Shown: positions 41,801 through 50,220, counted from the first letter of the stretch. The stretch is 64,000 bases of DNA from SSSZ01 sp016790965 (GCA_016790965.1 JAEUNZ010000008.1:1-64000), one strand, 5' to 3'. Program-made: numbers and translations. The notes: generated by a model from the letters alone, not told the origin.

Positions 41801-42056
41801 TGGAGGCGGAGGTGGAATTCATGTAGGTCATGCCCTCGACGCCGTTGATCTGGGTTTCCAGGGTGGCGGCGACGGTCTTTTCCAGCACTTCGGCCGAGGC
41901 GCCGGGGTAGCTGGCTGCCACCAGCACCTGGGGCGGCGCGATTTCCGGATATTGGGCGATGGGCAGGCTGCGCATGGCCGCCAGACCGGCGATCACGATG
42001 AAGATCGAGATCACCATGGCGAAGATGGGCCGGTCGATGAAGAAGCGGGAGAACAT
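38850..42056 (-). CDS. RND multidrug efflux pump, HAE1 family (AcrB/MexB-like)
   Basis: Inner-membrane proton-driven drug exporter of 1068 residues, 12 helices and two large periplasmic loops. It begins MFSRFFIDRPIFAMVISI, the HAE1 signature. IVVDDAIVVLENVERIMHEE near residue 405 carries the DD proton-relay pair; the K of the relay and the SLAFILGVLPLAI segment occur in the C-terminal half. PVASGQE and other pore-domain motifs are in place. It forms a tripartite pump with the adaptor encoded 2 bases upstream and the outer-membrane lipoprotein overlapping downstream. Start at 42056; the longer frame overlaps the adaptor. Confidence 0.97.
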   Translation of the reverse strand: MFSRFFIDRPIFAMVISIFIVIAGLAAMRSLPIAQYPEIAPPQVLVAASYPGASAEVLEKTVAATLETQINGVEGMTYMNSTSASNGRVEINITFDIGTDIDQAVINVNNRVKQAEARLPQEVRRQGIQVEKNSSSFLQVLAFTSPDGRYDDLYTSNYVTLNVLDVLKRIPGTTNVQIFGAKDYAMRIWVKPDRLAQLRLTTADLVRAINEQNAQYAVGRIGQPPVASGQEMALTINTQGRLADVVQFENIVVRANPDGSLLKLKDLARVELGSKDYDFIGRQSGKPATLVGIFLKPGANALDVAADVKKTLNELSTRFPDGLTVDVPYDTTDFVHVSIREVLKTLTEAMVLVFLVVYVFLQNWRATLIPTLAVPVSLIGTFAGLLMLGYSINTLTLFGMVLAIGIVVDDAIVVLENVERIMHEEGIPAHAAAVQAMREVTSPVIAIALVLCAVFVPIAFLGGLTGELYRQFAVTLSIAVIISAIVALTLTPSLCVLILKHEHKSENRFFAAFNRGFARFTNRYTAGVAWLIRRGALGLLLFGGMVALAGGLWKFTPGSLVPEEDQGFYITAVYLPDGASLERTDRIVQQVDAIIRENPNVDRTVVFTGFDFIGGSFKNNAATFFVVLKHWDQRHVPAQALVGEVFMKTAHIKEALVLAFNPPAIFGLGTAGGFEFYLQNRGEGGAGQLAAMSEQLIGKLRQDPHFVMVSSLWRSNVPQLHVDLDREKAKTLGVPIDSLFDTLAATLGTYYVNDFNKYGRSWQVLMSAEPGFRSRPEDVGGIYIRSERGEMVPLSALAQIRQTTGPETLERFNNLPSVKIIGAGAPGVSSGQAIAAVEKAARETLPPEFSYDWGGASFQEKKSSGSSGYALALGALMVFLILAAQYERWSLPLAVLLALPFGTFGALAAVWLRGMSNDVYFQIGLVTLLGLAAKNAILIVEYAIYKHQEGMSAAAAAIEAARLRFRPILMTSLAFILGVLPLAISHGAGAGARQAVGTGVMGGMLAATFLAVFFVPLFYRLIADRKLSEARSTEAMFDEIKESHARTHEELLERARQDEAAEGGRHGH

Positions 42057-42058
42057 GG

Positions 42059-43291
42059 TCAGCCTCCGGCCTTGGCGCCGGGGGGCGCCTGCTCCCCGGC
42101 CGCAGCGGCGGCGGGTGCAGCGGCGGGCGTGGCCGCCTGGGTGTCTTTCAGCGGGGTCGGCTGGATCGGAGCACCCGGACCGAGCTTGAGCACGCCGTCG
42201 ACGATTACCTTCTCGCCGGCCCCGAGGCCGCTGGTGACGACCACGTCGCCCCCCGTCCACTCGGCCACTTGCACCGGCTTCATGGCCGCCTTGCCGTCGG
42301 CTCCGGCCACAAAGACGAACTTGCCCTGGGGGCCTTCCAGCACGGCCCGTTGGGGCACGCGGAAAGCGCCTTCGCGCACCGCGCCGGAGAGGCGCACCCG
42401 AACGAACTGGCCGGGCTTGAGCAGGCCTTCCGGGTTGGCGACCTCCGCGCGCATCTCGCTGGTACCTGTATCGCGGGAAACGCGCACGTCGCTGAAGTCG
42501 GTGAGACCGGTCTTGCCGTATTCGCTGCCGTCGGCCAGCTTGATCGTCACGGTGAAGCGCCCACCCTCGGGCCAGCGCAGGCGACCGGCATCCGCCTCCT
42601 GGCGCAGCTTGAGGCGCTCGTTGTCGGCCACCCCGAAAAGCACCTGCATGGGGTCGGTCTGGGAGACGGTGGTCAGGAGCACGTCGGGCCCTGAAACCAG
42701 CGAACCCTCGGACTTGAGGGATCGGCTGGCGATGCCGCTAATGGGCGATTCCACCCGGGTCCAGCCCAGGTTGAGGCGGGCCTCGGTCAGGCGGGCACGG
42801 GCAGCCTTGAGGTCGGCTGCTGCGATGGCGGCGCCGGAAGTGGCGTCGTCAAATTCCTTCTGGCTGATGGCCTTGGAGGCCAGCAGCGGCTCCAGACGCG
42901 CTGCGTCACGAGCCGTCTGGGCGGCCCGGGCTTCCGCCGCGGCCCCGTCGGCCTCGGCCCGGGCTACGGCGGCAGCGAAGGGGGCAGGGTCTATGGTGAA
43001 CAGCGACTGGCCCGCCTTGACCCGGCCACCTTCCTGATAATTGCGCTTTTCCAGGATGCCGGTGACCCGGGCGCGGACCTCGACTTCCCGGGAGCCCAGG
43101 GTCTGGGCGGCGTATTCCAGGGTGACCGGCAGCGCTTCCGCCTGCACCGCCACCACGCTCACCGGGACGGGGCCACCAAAGCCGGCGTGGCCACCAGGGC
43201 CCCCTTCGCCGGGGCCGCAGGCGGACAGGGCCAGGACCAGGCCGGTGACGGCAAAGGGACGGACAAAGGCGGGATCGGGTCGGGGAAGCAT
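42059..43291 (-). CDS. RND periplasmic adaptor lipoprotein (AcrA/MexA-like)
   Basis: Membrane-fusion protein of 410 residues. A lipoprotein signal with lipobox LSAC (VTGLVLALSACGPGEGG) is followed by a glycine-rich linker, the biotinyl-lipoyl-like and coiled-coil hairpin (about 60-170; VRARVTGILEKRNYQEGGRV, then Ala-rich helices), beta-barrel and membrane-proximal domains (IPQRAV-like VPQRAVLEGPQG), and an Ala/Pro tail. First gene of the pump operon, divergent from the TetR gene. The 24-bp palindrome at 43379 lies 88 bases upstream and probably covers its promoter. Confidence 0.95.
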   Translation of the reverse strand: MLPRPDPAFVRPFAVTGLVLALSACGPGEGGPGGHAGFGGPVPVSVVAVQAEALPVTLEYAAQTLGSREVEVRARVTGILEKRNYQEGGRVKAGQSLFTIDPAPFAAAVARAEADGAAAEARAAQTARDAARLEPLLASKAISQKEFDDATSGAAIAAADLKAARARLTEARLNLGWTRVESPISGIASRSLKSEGSLVSGPDVLLTTVSQTDPMQVLFGVADNERLKLRQEADAGRLRWPEGGRFTVTIKLADGSEYGKTGLTDFSDVRVSRDTGTSEMRAEVANPEGLLKPGQFVRVRLSGAVREGAFRVPQRAVLEGPQGKFVFVAGADGKAAMKPVQVAEWTGGDVVVTSGLGAGEKVIVDGVLKLGPGAPIQPTPLKDTQAATPAAAPAAAAAGEQAPPGAKAGG

Positions 43292-43378
43292 GGATTTCTC
43301 CTGGAGCAGGAAGGAATGCGAGCCGGAATGAAGCGAGACTCAGGGGGATCGCAGAAGTTCGGCCGGCGCATCGAATAA

Positions 43379-43402
43379 TACATACATGCGTGCATGTATG
43401 TA
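43379..43402. promoter_or_regulatory. AcrR/TtgR-type operator, perfect 24-bp palindrome
   Basis: TACATACATGC (43379-43389) is followed by GT and then by its exact inverse complement GCATGTATGTA (43392-43402). The half-site TACATACAT is the same as in the E. coli AcrR operator. It lies between the divergent pump operon and TetR-family gene, so one repressor dimer pair could control both. Confidence 0.9.
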
Positions 43403-43449
43403 AAGTCTCGACTACAATGGGGCCATTCACCGACCGGAGGAGACGGGTC

Positions 43450-44070
43450 ATGGTCAGAAAAACCAAGGAAGAAGCTCAGGAGACGCGCCACGCCATCCTG
43501 GACGCTGCCGAGGGGGTCTTCCAGGAACACGGCGTCAGTCGCACCTCCCTGGCCGAGGTCGCGGTGGCCGCGGGGGTGACGCGAGGCGCGATCTACTGGC
43601 ACTTCAGGAACAAGGCCGATCTGTTCGACGCCATGATCGAGCGGGTCTTCGATCCCCTGGAGGCGAAACTCGCGGAAGTTATGGACCGGGAGCGGGCTGA
43701 CCCCCTCGACAATCTGCGCGACCTGTCGGTCTATTTCCTCGAGCAGGTCGCCCGGGAGCCCCGCTACGGGCGGGTGCTGGAAATCAGTTGGCACAAGTGC
43801 GAGTACGTGGGCGACATGGCCACCAGCCGCGACAATCATCTGGAGTGCGGCAACCGTTACCTCAACATCATCGAAGGCGCCCTCAAGGAGGCCATCGAGC
43901 GCGGGACGCTCTCGGCCCGCGTCGATCCCCGCCGCGCCGCGGTGGGCGTCATGGCGGTGGTGGACGGCCTGGTGGTGAATTGGACCCTGGACCCCACGCT
44001 CTTCCCCCTGGCCGAAACCGGGGCGGCGGCGGTGGATACCTATATTGCCGGGCTGCGGGCGGTGCGTTGA
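43450..44070 (+). CDS. TetR/AcrR-family repressor of the RND pump
   Basis: Transcriptional repressor of 206 residues. The N-terminal HTH (about 10-57) includes TRHAILDAAEGVFQEHGVSR and VTRGAIYWHFRNKADLFDA, close to AcrR and TtgR, and the C-terminal ligand-binding domain resembles the TetR_C_2 type (ISWHKCEYVGDMA). GGAGGAG lies 8 bases before the ATG at 43450. It is divergent from the pump genes with the palindromic operator between; the classical arrangement suggests it represses the pump and itself until a drug binds. Confidence 0.93.
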   Translation: MVRKTKEEAQETRHAILDAAEGVFQEHGVSRTSLAEVAVAAGVTRGAIYWHFRNKADLFDAMIERVFDPLEAKLAEVMDRERADPLDNLRDLSVYFLEQVAREPRYGRVLEISWHKCEYVGDMATSRDNHLECGNRYLNIIEGALKEAIERGTLSARVDPRRAAVGVMAVVDGLVVNWTLDPTLFPLAETGAAAVDTYIAGLRAVR

Positions 44071-44136
44071 TCCGGGCGGTATACTGCGCCCCTCGTTTCC
44101 GCCAAGCGGCGGTACGCAATCTTCCGCGACTCTTCG

Positions 44137-46317
44137 ATGATCGAAAAGCACTTCGATATTTCTCTCATCGCCGGTATGGCCCTGAAAGAAAAGCAAATTC
44201 AGCAGAACTACCGGCCGATCATCGGCGTACATAAGTGGTTTGCCCGTCGGCCGGGAACCTTGTTTCGCGGACTGCTGCTGTCCGAGTTTTCGGATCGGCC
44301 CTTGTCTCAAGCCTTTTTCAGCGCTAACGACTTTCCGGGAAAAAAAGTGGCCGACCCGTTCATGGGTGGGGGGACTCCGCTCATAGAGGCGAATCGGATC
44401 GGATGCGACGTATTTGGTTTTGACATCAACCCGATGTCGGCCTGGATCGTCAATGAGGAGATTTGCCATCTGGACCTGAGCGCCTACCGCGAAGCGGTGG
44501 CTGGGCTGCTCGGAGGGCTGGACGCGCAGATCGGCGATCTTTATCGGACAAACTGTCCCAGGTACGGAGATGTCGCCGTGCCTGTCAAGTATTTCCTTTG
44601 GGTGAAGGTTCTTGCCTGTGCCTCGTGCGCTGGGGACGTCGACCTTTTTCCCGGCTATCTCCTGGCGGACTCGACACGGCATCCCAAGAACGTATTGATT
44701 TGCCCCGATTGCGGCGAACTCAATGAGGTGGCCGAACTTTCAGTGCCCGGACGATGTTCTTCCTGTGCAGCGGTTCTATGCCTCGATGGACCGGCAAAAC
44801 GCAGCCGATGCCGTTGCAGACACTGTGGGCACCAGAACACCTATCCTGACGCAGCCCAAGGGATACCGAGGCACCGATTGTTTGCGATCGAGTATTTCAA
44901 TCCGGCGCGCAAGAAAGAACACCCGGGCCGCTTCTTCAAACGCCCGGACGCACAGGACCTGGCGCGGGCAGACCAGGCCTCGGCGTTGGGAAAGCTGGCG
45001 CCCTGGCAATTCATTCCCGATGACCTGATTCCCAGAGGTGACGAAACGAACCGCCTGCATCGGTGGGGTTACCGTGCATATCGGGATTTGTTCAACAGCC
45101 GGCAGCTTCTCGGGCTCGAACTCGGTGCCCGCAGCATTGCAGAGTGCTCCGATCAGCGGGTCAGACACGCCTTGGCCACAAATCTTTCTGATCTGCTTCG
45201 TTACCAGAATATGTTGTGTCGCTACGACACCATGGCACTCAAGTCCTTGGACGTTTTTTCTGTCCACGGGTTTCCCGTCGGTCTGGTCCAGTGCGAATCA
45301 AATCTCCTCGGGGTCGCCGGACTCCGCGGTGAGGCTGTGGGGTCAGGCGGTTGGAGGAACATTGCCGAAAAATATGCAAAGGCCAAGGGCTATTGCGACG
45401 CTCCGTTCGAGACGGTCAGTCGCGCCGGTCGCAAGCAAGTGATCTCGATTCCCGACGAGTGGATTGGGGAATCGCGGACGGGTTATCGGCAAAGAAAGGT
45501 CAGCATTCAATGCCTGAGTTCAGAGGAGGCGCGATTGCAGGCGAAAACGCTGGATGCGGTATTCACGGACCCGCCTTACTTCGGCAATGTCCAGTACGGG
45601 GAGCTGATGGATTTCTGCTATGTCTGGCTAAGGCGTCTGGTTGGCCATGATTTCGAGGAATTTCGCGGCCTCAGTGCTCGCAAGGCAGGCGAACTGACCG
45701 GTAATGAAACCCAGGGCCGAGGCCTGGCGTACTTTGCGGCTGGCCTGGGAGATATCTATCGCACCATGGCCGTGGCCCTCAAACCCGGAGCGCCCCTGGC
45801 GTTTACTTTCCACCATAACCGGTTGGAGGCCTATTGGGCGGTCGGGGTCGCTATCCTTGATGCCGGACTGGTCTGCACCGCCGCGCTTCCGTGTCCTGCC
45901 GAAATGGGGGGGTCCATCCATATCCACGGAACGGATTCTTCCATTGTGGACACGGTATTTGTGTGCCGGTCGACGGGCGTGGTCAGCCGTCGTACCCTGG
46001 CCGAGGACGAGGGACACTTGGTCGAACTGGTTGCCAACGATCTTGAGAGGCTGAAGGAGGGTGGCGTAAAGCCCAGCCGCGGCGATATCCGCTGCATAGT
46101 TTTCGGTCACTTGACGCGGATGGGGATTTGGGCGCTGCGCGAAGCTTGGCAGCACGAATTGGAGCCCGCCCAGCGATTGGCAAGGTTCGCCAAAGCGCTG
46201 ACTCCTTTCGGAGACCCAGATCGGATCGTCGAGCGTCTGCGTGGGGCAGAGCCACGGGAGTTCGAGCTTGCCCAGGAGAGGGTGCCGTATGGAGGCCTTG
46301 ATGAAATTTCCTTTTGA
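44137..46317 (+). CDS. DUF1156/COG1743 adenine-specific DNA methylase with Zn ribbon
   Basis: DNA methyltransferase of 726 residues. The family-defining N-terminus HKWFARRPGTLFRGLLL (about 33) is followed by the SAM-binding motif DPFMGGGTPLIEA (about 72) and a cysteine-rich zinc-ribbon segment between about 156 and 235 (CASC, CPDC, CSSC, CRHC). The catalytic DPPY motif is TDPPYFGNVQYGEL near residue 478. DUF1156 methylases occur in antiphage islands, alone or with nucleases and helicases. The start codon has no strong ribosome-binding site. The base composition is lower in GC than in neighbouring genes, which suggests transfer. It overlaps the nuclease gene by 17 bases. Confidence 0.88.
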   Translation: MIEKHFDISLIAGMALKEKQIQQNYRPIIGVHKWFARRPGTLFRGLLLSEFSDRPLSQAFFSANDFPGKKVADPFMGGGTPLIEANRIGCDVFGFDINPMSAWIVNEEICHLDLSAYREAVAGLLGGLDAQIGDLYRTNCPRYGDVAVPVKYFLWVKVLACASCAGDVDLFPGYLLADSTRHPKNVLICPDCGELNEVAELSVPGRCSSCAAVLCLDGPAKRSRCRCRHCGHQNTYPDAAQGIPRHRLFAIEYFNPARKKEHPGRFFKRPDAQDLARADQASALGKLAPWQFIPDDLIPRGDETNRLHRWGYRAYRDLFNSRQLLGLELGARSIAECSDQRVRHALATNLSDLLRYQNMLCRYDTMALKSLDVFSVHGFPVGLVQCESNLLGVAGLRGEAVGSGGWRNIAEKYAKAKGYCDAPFETVSRAGRKQVISIPDEWIGESRTGYRQRKVSIQCLSSEEARLQAKTLDAVFTDPPYFGNVQYGELMDFCYVWLRRLVGHDFEEFRGLSARKAGELTGNETQGRGLAYFAAGLGDIYRTMAVALKPGAPLAFTFHHNRLEAYWAVGVAILDAGLVCTAALPCPAEMGGSIHIHGTDSSIVDTVFVCRSTGVVSRRTLAEDEGHLVELVANDLERLKEGGVKPSRGDIRCIVFGHLTRMGIWALREAWQHELEPAQRLARFAKALTPFGDPDRIVERLRGAEPREFELAQERVPYGGLDEISF

Positions 46318-47332
46318 TGCAACAGCGGCGGAAATTCATGCCGATCCTGACGCTTATGTCGATGCAGTTTTTGGTGCGCTTCACTCGGAATTCCTCACCC
46401 TGCCGAAAGGCGAGGGCTTTATCGGCTACCCGGTCTTTTTGGAGGGTTATGAAGCCCTTCGCCAGGTGACCAAAGGATTTCGGGAACTGGACGAGGCTGC
46501 CATCGTGGGTGTCGTCTGCGAGAGACCGGTGGTGCTGGTGGTGCTGCGCGCAATGCTCGGCTTTACGCCGCCGGAGTGGGCCTATGTGACGAGCCAGAGA
46601 TGTGGCGTGACTGTCACCCAGGGGGCCGCCCGCACGCTCGACAGGAAGGCGAGGTTGGAGCCGCTCAAGCCCTGGATAAAGTTTGCCGGCTCAAGCAGAA
46701 CCCGGTTGGCCGCCATGGTTGAGGCCGCCTGCCAACTCCTGGTCGAAGGCCCGGAGCAGGCTCCCGGACTCATCCATCGCCTCGATAAAGCGGACACTCA
46801 ACAAGGTTTTGGCAGTGTTCGTCCCTTGGCCGAGCTTGGTGTTCCCTACGCGATGCTCCTCTACGAGCGTTTTCTGGGGCGCCCTTTCGCGGGGCATCGG
46901 GATAGCGTGTCAGAACTTGTTGGCGACGTAGTCGAGGCGGCCATCGAAGCGGTCCTTTCCCAGGCCGGCATCCCTTTCCGTAAAACCAAGCGTGCAGAGC
47001 GCATCAACGGTTTCGATCAGGCGCCCGACTTCGTCATCCCCGACGAATTCAGTCCGCAGGTCGTCATCGAGGCCAAGTTGTCTGAGGACGACGGTACGGC
47101 TCGCGACAAGGTGACGCGAGTACAGCACTTGTGCAGCCTGAGCATCGAGGGCTTGAGCCAAGGCCAGGCTCCCCGTTTCGAAGTCATCGCGTGTATTGCT
47201 GGGCGAGGGTTCAAGGTGCGCAGGGAAGACATGCGAAAGCTCATCCTTGCCACACAGGGCAAGGTTTTTACTCTTGACAATCTTGAACGCCTGGTCGCAT
47301 GCACACGCCTTCGAGAATTCAGAACACGCTGA
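46301..47332 (+). CDS. PD-(D/E)xK-type nuclease, probable restriction partner
   Basis: Unnamed protein of 343 residues. A C-terminal nuclease-like core reads PDFVIPDEFSPQVVIEAKLS (about 242-260), giving P-D-x(13)-E-A-K, the catalytic pattern of PD-(D/E)xK endonucleases, with the supporting Glu in a preceding helix rich in EAAIEAVLSQ. The first 200 residues are helical and not recognised; they may hold the specificity domain. ATG 46301 has GGAGG 5 bases upstream; ATG 46289 is also possible. It overlaps the methylase, so the two are co-translated. It is most likely a restriction enzyme protected by the methylase. Confidence 0.75.
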   Translation: MKFPFDATAAEIHADPDAYVDAVFGALHSEFLTLPKGEGFIGYPVFLEGYEALRQVTKGFRELDEAAIVGVVCERPVVLVVLRAMLGFTPPEWAYVTSQRCGVTVTQGAARTLDRKARLEPLKPWIKFAGSSRTRLAAMVEAACQLLVEGPEQAPGLIHRLDKADTQQGFGSVRPLAELGVPYAMLLYERFLGRPFAGHRDSVSELVGDVVEAAIEAVLSQAGIPFRKTKRAERINGFDQAPDFVIPDEFSPQVVIEAKLSEDDGTARDKVTRVQHLCSLSIEGLSQGQAPRFEVIACIAGRGFKVRREDMRKLILATQGKVFTLDNLERLVACTRLREFRTR

Positions 47333-47397
47333 CGCTTAGGAACACAGACGAGTTCCGTCCTTTACAGTCATCGCCGCAGTATTCTTTGGAGACTCCC

Positions 47398-48600
47398 ATG
47401 GCCGCCCACGCCGACACCGCCAGCATGGCCCTCTTTTGCGACTTCGAGAACATCGCCCTCGGGGTGCGCGACGCCAAGTACGAGAAGTTCGATATCAAGC
47501 CCATCCTGGAGCGCCTGTTGGCCAAGGGCAGCATCGTGGTCAAGAAGGCCTACTGCGACTGGGAGCGCTACAAGGGCTTCAAGGCCACCATGCACGAGGC
47601 CAATTTCGAACTGATCGAGATTCCCCACGTGCGCCAGTCGGGCAAGAACTCCGCCGACATCCGCCTGGTGGTCGATGCCCTCGACCTCTGCTACACCAAA
47701 TCCCACGTGGACACTTTCGTCATCATCTCGGGGGACTCCGATTTTTCGCCCCTGGTGTCCAAGCTGCGGGAAAACGCCAAGCAGGTGATCGGGGTGGGGG
47801 TCAAGCAATCCTGCTCCGACCTGCTCATCGCCAATTGCGACGAATTCATCTATTACGACGATCTGGTGCGCGACCGGGAAGCCCAGCGCGGCGGGGGTCG
47901 CCGGGAAAACCGCGAAGCGCAGCCCCGCCGCACGGCGGAGGAAGAGGGGGCGCGCCGGGAGGAAATGGAGGCGCGCAAGACCAAGGCCGTCGAACTGGCC
48001 GCAGCCACCTTCGCCGACCTCATCGCCGTGCGCGGCGACCAGGAGCGCCTATGGGCCTCGGTGCTCAAGGAAGCCATCAAGCGCCGCAATCCGGGCTTCA
48101 ACGAATCGTATTTCGGCTTTCGCAGCTTCGGCAACCTGCTGGAGGAAGCGGCGGCCCGGGGCCTGCTCGGTTTTGGCCGGGATGAAAAATCGGGGGCCTA
48201 CGTCACCCGGGCGCCGGCGCGGCCGGTGGTCCCGGATACGCCCCCCCCGGTGGCACAGCCCGATGCTTCGCCCCCCGTTGCGGCCGCGAGCGGGAGCGAC
48301 GCGGCGCTAGCCGCCGAGGCATCCGCCAGCGTGGCAGCGAGCGCCGCAGCACCCCGCCGGAGGAGTCGTGGGGGACGGAAGTCGGCTGCTGCAGAGGCGC
48401 CCCAATTCCTGGTGGCAGAGACTGTCGCCACCCCCGCTGCGGACCGCCCGCCCGCTGCCCCCTCGGGGGCGGCGACGGAGGCCACGTCCTCGTCGGTGGC
48501 CGAAGCGCCTGAAGCGGCCAAGTCCCCGCGGCGCAAGGCGCCCACCCGGAGCAGTCGGCCGCGCAAGCCCAAAGCCGCGCCGGAAGGCAGCGGCGAATAA
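47398..48600 (+). CDS. NYN-domain ribonuclease-like protein with OST-HTH/LOTUS domain
   Basis: Cytoplasmic protein of 400 residues. Residues about 10-160 are a NYN (PIN-like) nuclease domain with the acidic motifs ALFCDFENIALG, NSADIRLVVDALDL and FVIISGDSDFSPLVSKL. A charged linker (about 160-195) is followed by an OST-HTH/LOTUS RNA-binding domain (about 200-270; VLKEAIKRRNPGFNESYFGF). The last 120 residues are Ala/Pro/Ser-rich and low complexity, ending in basic repeats. The family (LabA/DUF88) is common in betaproteobacteria. The start has GGAG upstream; a longer frame overlaps the nuclease gene. It probably cleaves or binds RNA. Confidence 0.85.
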   Translation: MAAHADTASMALFCDFENIALGVRDAKYEKFDIKPILERLLAKGSIVVKKAYCDWERYKGFKATMHEANFELIEIPHVRQSGKNSADIRLVVDALDLCYTKSHVDTFVIISGDSDFSPLVSKLRENAKQVIGVGVKQSCSDLLIANCDEFIYYDDLVRDREAQRGGGRRENREAQPRRTAEEEGARREEMEARKTKAVELAAATFADLIAVRGDQERLWASVLKEAIKRRNPGFNESYFGFRSFGNLLEEAAARGLLGFGRDEKSGAYVTRAPARPVVPDTPPPVAQPDASPPVAAASGSDAALAAEASASVAASAAAPRRRSRGGRKSAAAEAPQFLVAETVATPAADRPPAAPSGAATEATSSSVAEAPEAAKSPRRKAPTRSSRPRKPKAAPEGSGE

Positions 48601-48601
48601 A

Positions 48602-48835
48602 CCTGGAAACCTCAGTTGGACGAGCCCGTTGGGGCGTTCGGGTGGGGGGATGGCGCGAAGCGACGACGCGGTAGGCTGACGTCTGCAAGGAGGAGCGACA
48701 AGACCAGGCGCCCGCCCGGATACGCCAGCGGGCTCGTAGCGGTGCCACCCGGTGGGTGAGTGACCACTCGTGGCGCGGAGGTCCGGGGCACAAGGCATTC
48801 CGGGACTCGACAAGCGGTCGACTGAGGTTTCCAGG
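48602..48835 (+). repeat. 235-bp dispersed repeat, copy 1
   Basis: It begins CCTGGAAACCTCAGTTGG one base after the NYN stop codon and ends CGACTGAGGTTTCCAGG, so the ends are inverted repeats of about 16 bp. About 80 percent of the sequence aligns by eye with copy 2 at 52808-53042, in the same orientation and over the whole length. No gene is recognised inside it, although both copies keep an open minus-strand frame (WRIRAGAW / WRIQAGAW). Confidence 0.85.
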
Positions 48836-48885
48836 AAAGGGTTGGCCCGGGGGACCGGCCTTTGCGTTGCCCAAGGCGGCGCAGC

Positions 48886-48916
48886 AAAAAGAAACCCGCC
48901 CTGCGGCGGGTTTCTT
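48886..48916 (-). terminator. rho-independent terminator of the pan operon
   Basis: AAGAAACCCGCC (48889-48900) pairs with GGCGGGTTTCTT (48905-48916) around CTGC. On the minus strand the stem is followed by a U-run (five A on the plus strand at 48886-48890). It lies 18 bases downstream of the panD stop codon. Confidence 0.85.
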
Positions 48917-48933
48917 GCGAAAGCGCGGGCCGC

Positions 48934-49317
48934 TCAGGCGACGGCCTGGGCGGGAATCTGGTGGCCGCGGCGGGCGATGCGGTTGGCGCCGTCGACGTAG
49001 ATCAGCTCCGGCGCGTACTTGGCGAGTTCGATCTCGTTATACACGGCGAAGGTGGCGATGATGAGGATGTCGCCCGGGGCGGCCCTGCGGGCGGCGGAGC
49101 CGTTGACGGAAATGATCCCCGATCCCCGCTCGGCGCGGATGGCGTAGGTGGTGAAGCGCTCGCCGTTATTGACGTTCCAGATGTCGATCTGCTCGTACTC
49201 GCGGATATTGGCGGCATCGAGGAGGTCTTCGTCAATGGCGCAGGAACCTTCGTAGTGCAGTTCGGCATGGGTCGTGGTGACCCGGTGAAGCTTGGATTTC
49301 AGCATCGTTCTCTGCAT
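48934..49317 (-). CDS. panD: aspartate 1-decarboxylase proenzyme
   Basis: Pyruvoyl enzyme that makes beta-alanine from aspartate for pantothenate synthesis. The 127-residue proenzyme self-cleaves between Gly24 and Ser25 in HYEGSCAID, the conserved site. WNVNNGERFTTYAIRAERGS near residue 47 and GDILIIATFA near 88 are canonical. The start at 49317 gives the usual MQRTMLKSKLHRV; a longer frame has no support. It lies 78 bases downstream of panC. Confidence 0.96.
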   Translation of the reverse strand: MQRTMLKSKLHRVTTTHAELHYEGSCAIDEDLLDAANIREYEQIDIWNVNNGERFTTYAIRAERGSGIISVNGSAARRAAPGDILIIATFAVYNEIELAKYAPELIYVDGANRIARRGHQIPAQAVA

Positions 49318-49395
49318 GGCTTGACGATCCAAGGATGGGGTTGGGGAAGCGCATTGTAGCGAGTGCGATGATGAAGTCAATCGCCTCGTAAGCCT

Positions 49396-50220
49396 TTAAA
49401 TCTCTAGGTTGTCGATCAGTCGGGTGTGTCCCAGACGGGAGGCGGCGAGGACGACGAGGGGCACTCCAATGGCATCGGGCGGCAGCAGGTCCGCCTGGCG
49501 GCGGATGGCGATGTAGTCGGTCTTCCAGCCGCGGGCGTCGAGGGCGTTGCGGGCGGCTGATTCAAGGGAAGCATAGTCGTCGCGACCTGCCCGGAGCGCC
49601 TCCCGAATGCGGGCCAATTCGGCGAAGAGCCGCGGCGCTTCGGCCCGTTCGGCGGGGGTGAGGTAACCGTTGCGCGACGAGAGGGCCAGCCCGTCCGCGG
49701 CGCGCACCGTTTCGCCGCCGACGATGGCGATGGGCAGCGCGAACTGGCGCGTCATGTTGCGCAGGACCATGAGCTGCTGGTAGTCCTTTTTGCCGAAGAG
49801 GGCAGTCCGGGGCTGGACGCAGTTGAAGAGCTTCAGCACGACCGTGGCGACGCCGCGGAAGTGGCCGGGGCGGAACTCGCCTTCCAGCAGGTTCTGGATT
49901 TCCGGCGGGTCGACCTGATACTGCTGCGGCTCGGGGTAGAGGTCAGCCTCGGTGGGGGCGAACAGCACGTCCACCCCCGCCGCCGCGAGTTTCTCGCAAT
50001 CGGCCTGGAAGGTGCGGGGGTACTTGTCGAAATCTTCGCTGGGGCCGAATTGCAGGCGATTGACGAAGATGCTGGCGACCACGGTCTCTCCATGGGCGCG
50101 GGCCTGCTCCATGAGGCTGATGTGGCCCTCGTGGAGATTGCCCATGGTGGGGACGAAGACGACCCGGCCGCGTTGGGCCAGGGTGGCGCGCAGATCGGCG
50201 ATGGCGGAGACGGTGTGCAT
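49396..50220 (-). CDS. panC: pantothenate synthetase (pantoate-beta-alanine ligase)
   Basis: ATP-dependent ligase joining pantoate and beta-alanine; 274 residues. The HIGH-like motif is MGNLHEGHISLMEQAR (about 27), with FGKKDYQQLMVLRNM (about 145) and the KMSKS-like SSRNGYL (about 180). The start MHTVSAIADLR at 50220 matches the family, with the upstream frame extension (MDNRF...) discarded. It is in the panB-panC-panD group on the minus strand, 93 bases after panB. Confidence 0.95.
   Translation of the reverse strand: MHTVSAIADLRATLAQRGRVVFVPTMGNLHEGHISLMEQARAHGETVVASIFVNRLQFGPSEDFDKYPRTFQADCEKLAAAGVDVLFAPTEADLYPEPQQYQVDPPEIQNLLEGEFRPGHFRGVATVVLKLFNCVQPRTALFGKKDYQQLMVLRNMTRQFALPIAIVGGETVRAADGLALSSRNGYLTPAERAEAPRLFAELARIREALRAGRDDYASLESAARNALDARGWKTDYIAIRRQADLLPPDAIGVPLVVLAASRLGHTRLIDNLEI

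Noticed and set aside
48640..48880. Possible small protein encoded on the minus strand in repeat copy 1
   Set aside because: The frame stays open in both copies but lacks a shared start codon and the differences are not concentrated at third positions; treated as part of the repeat.
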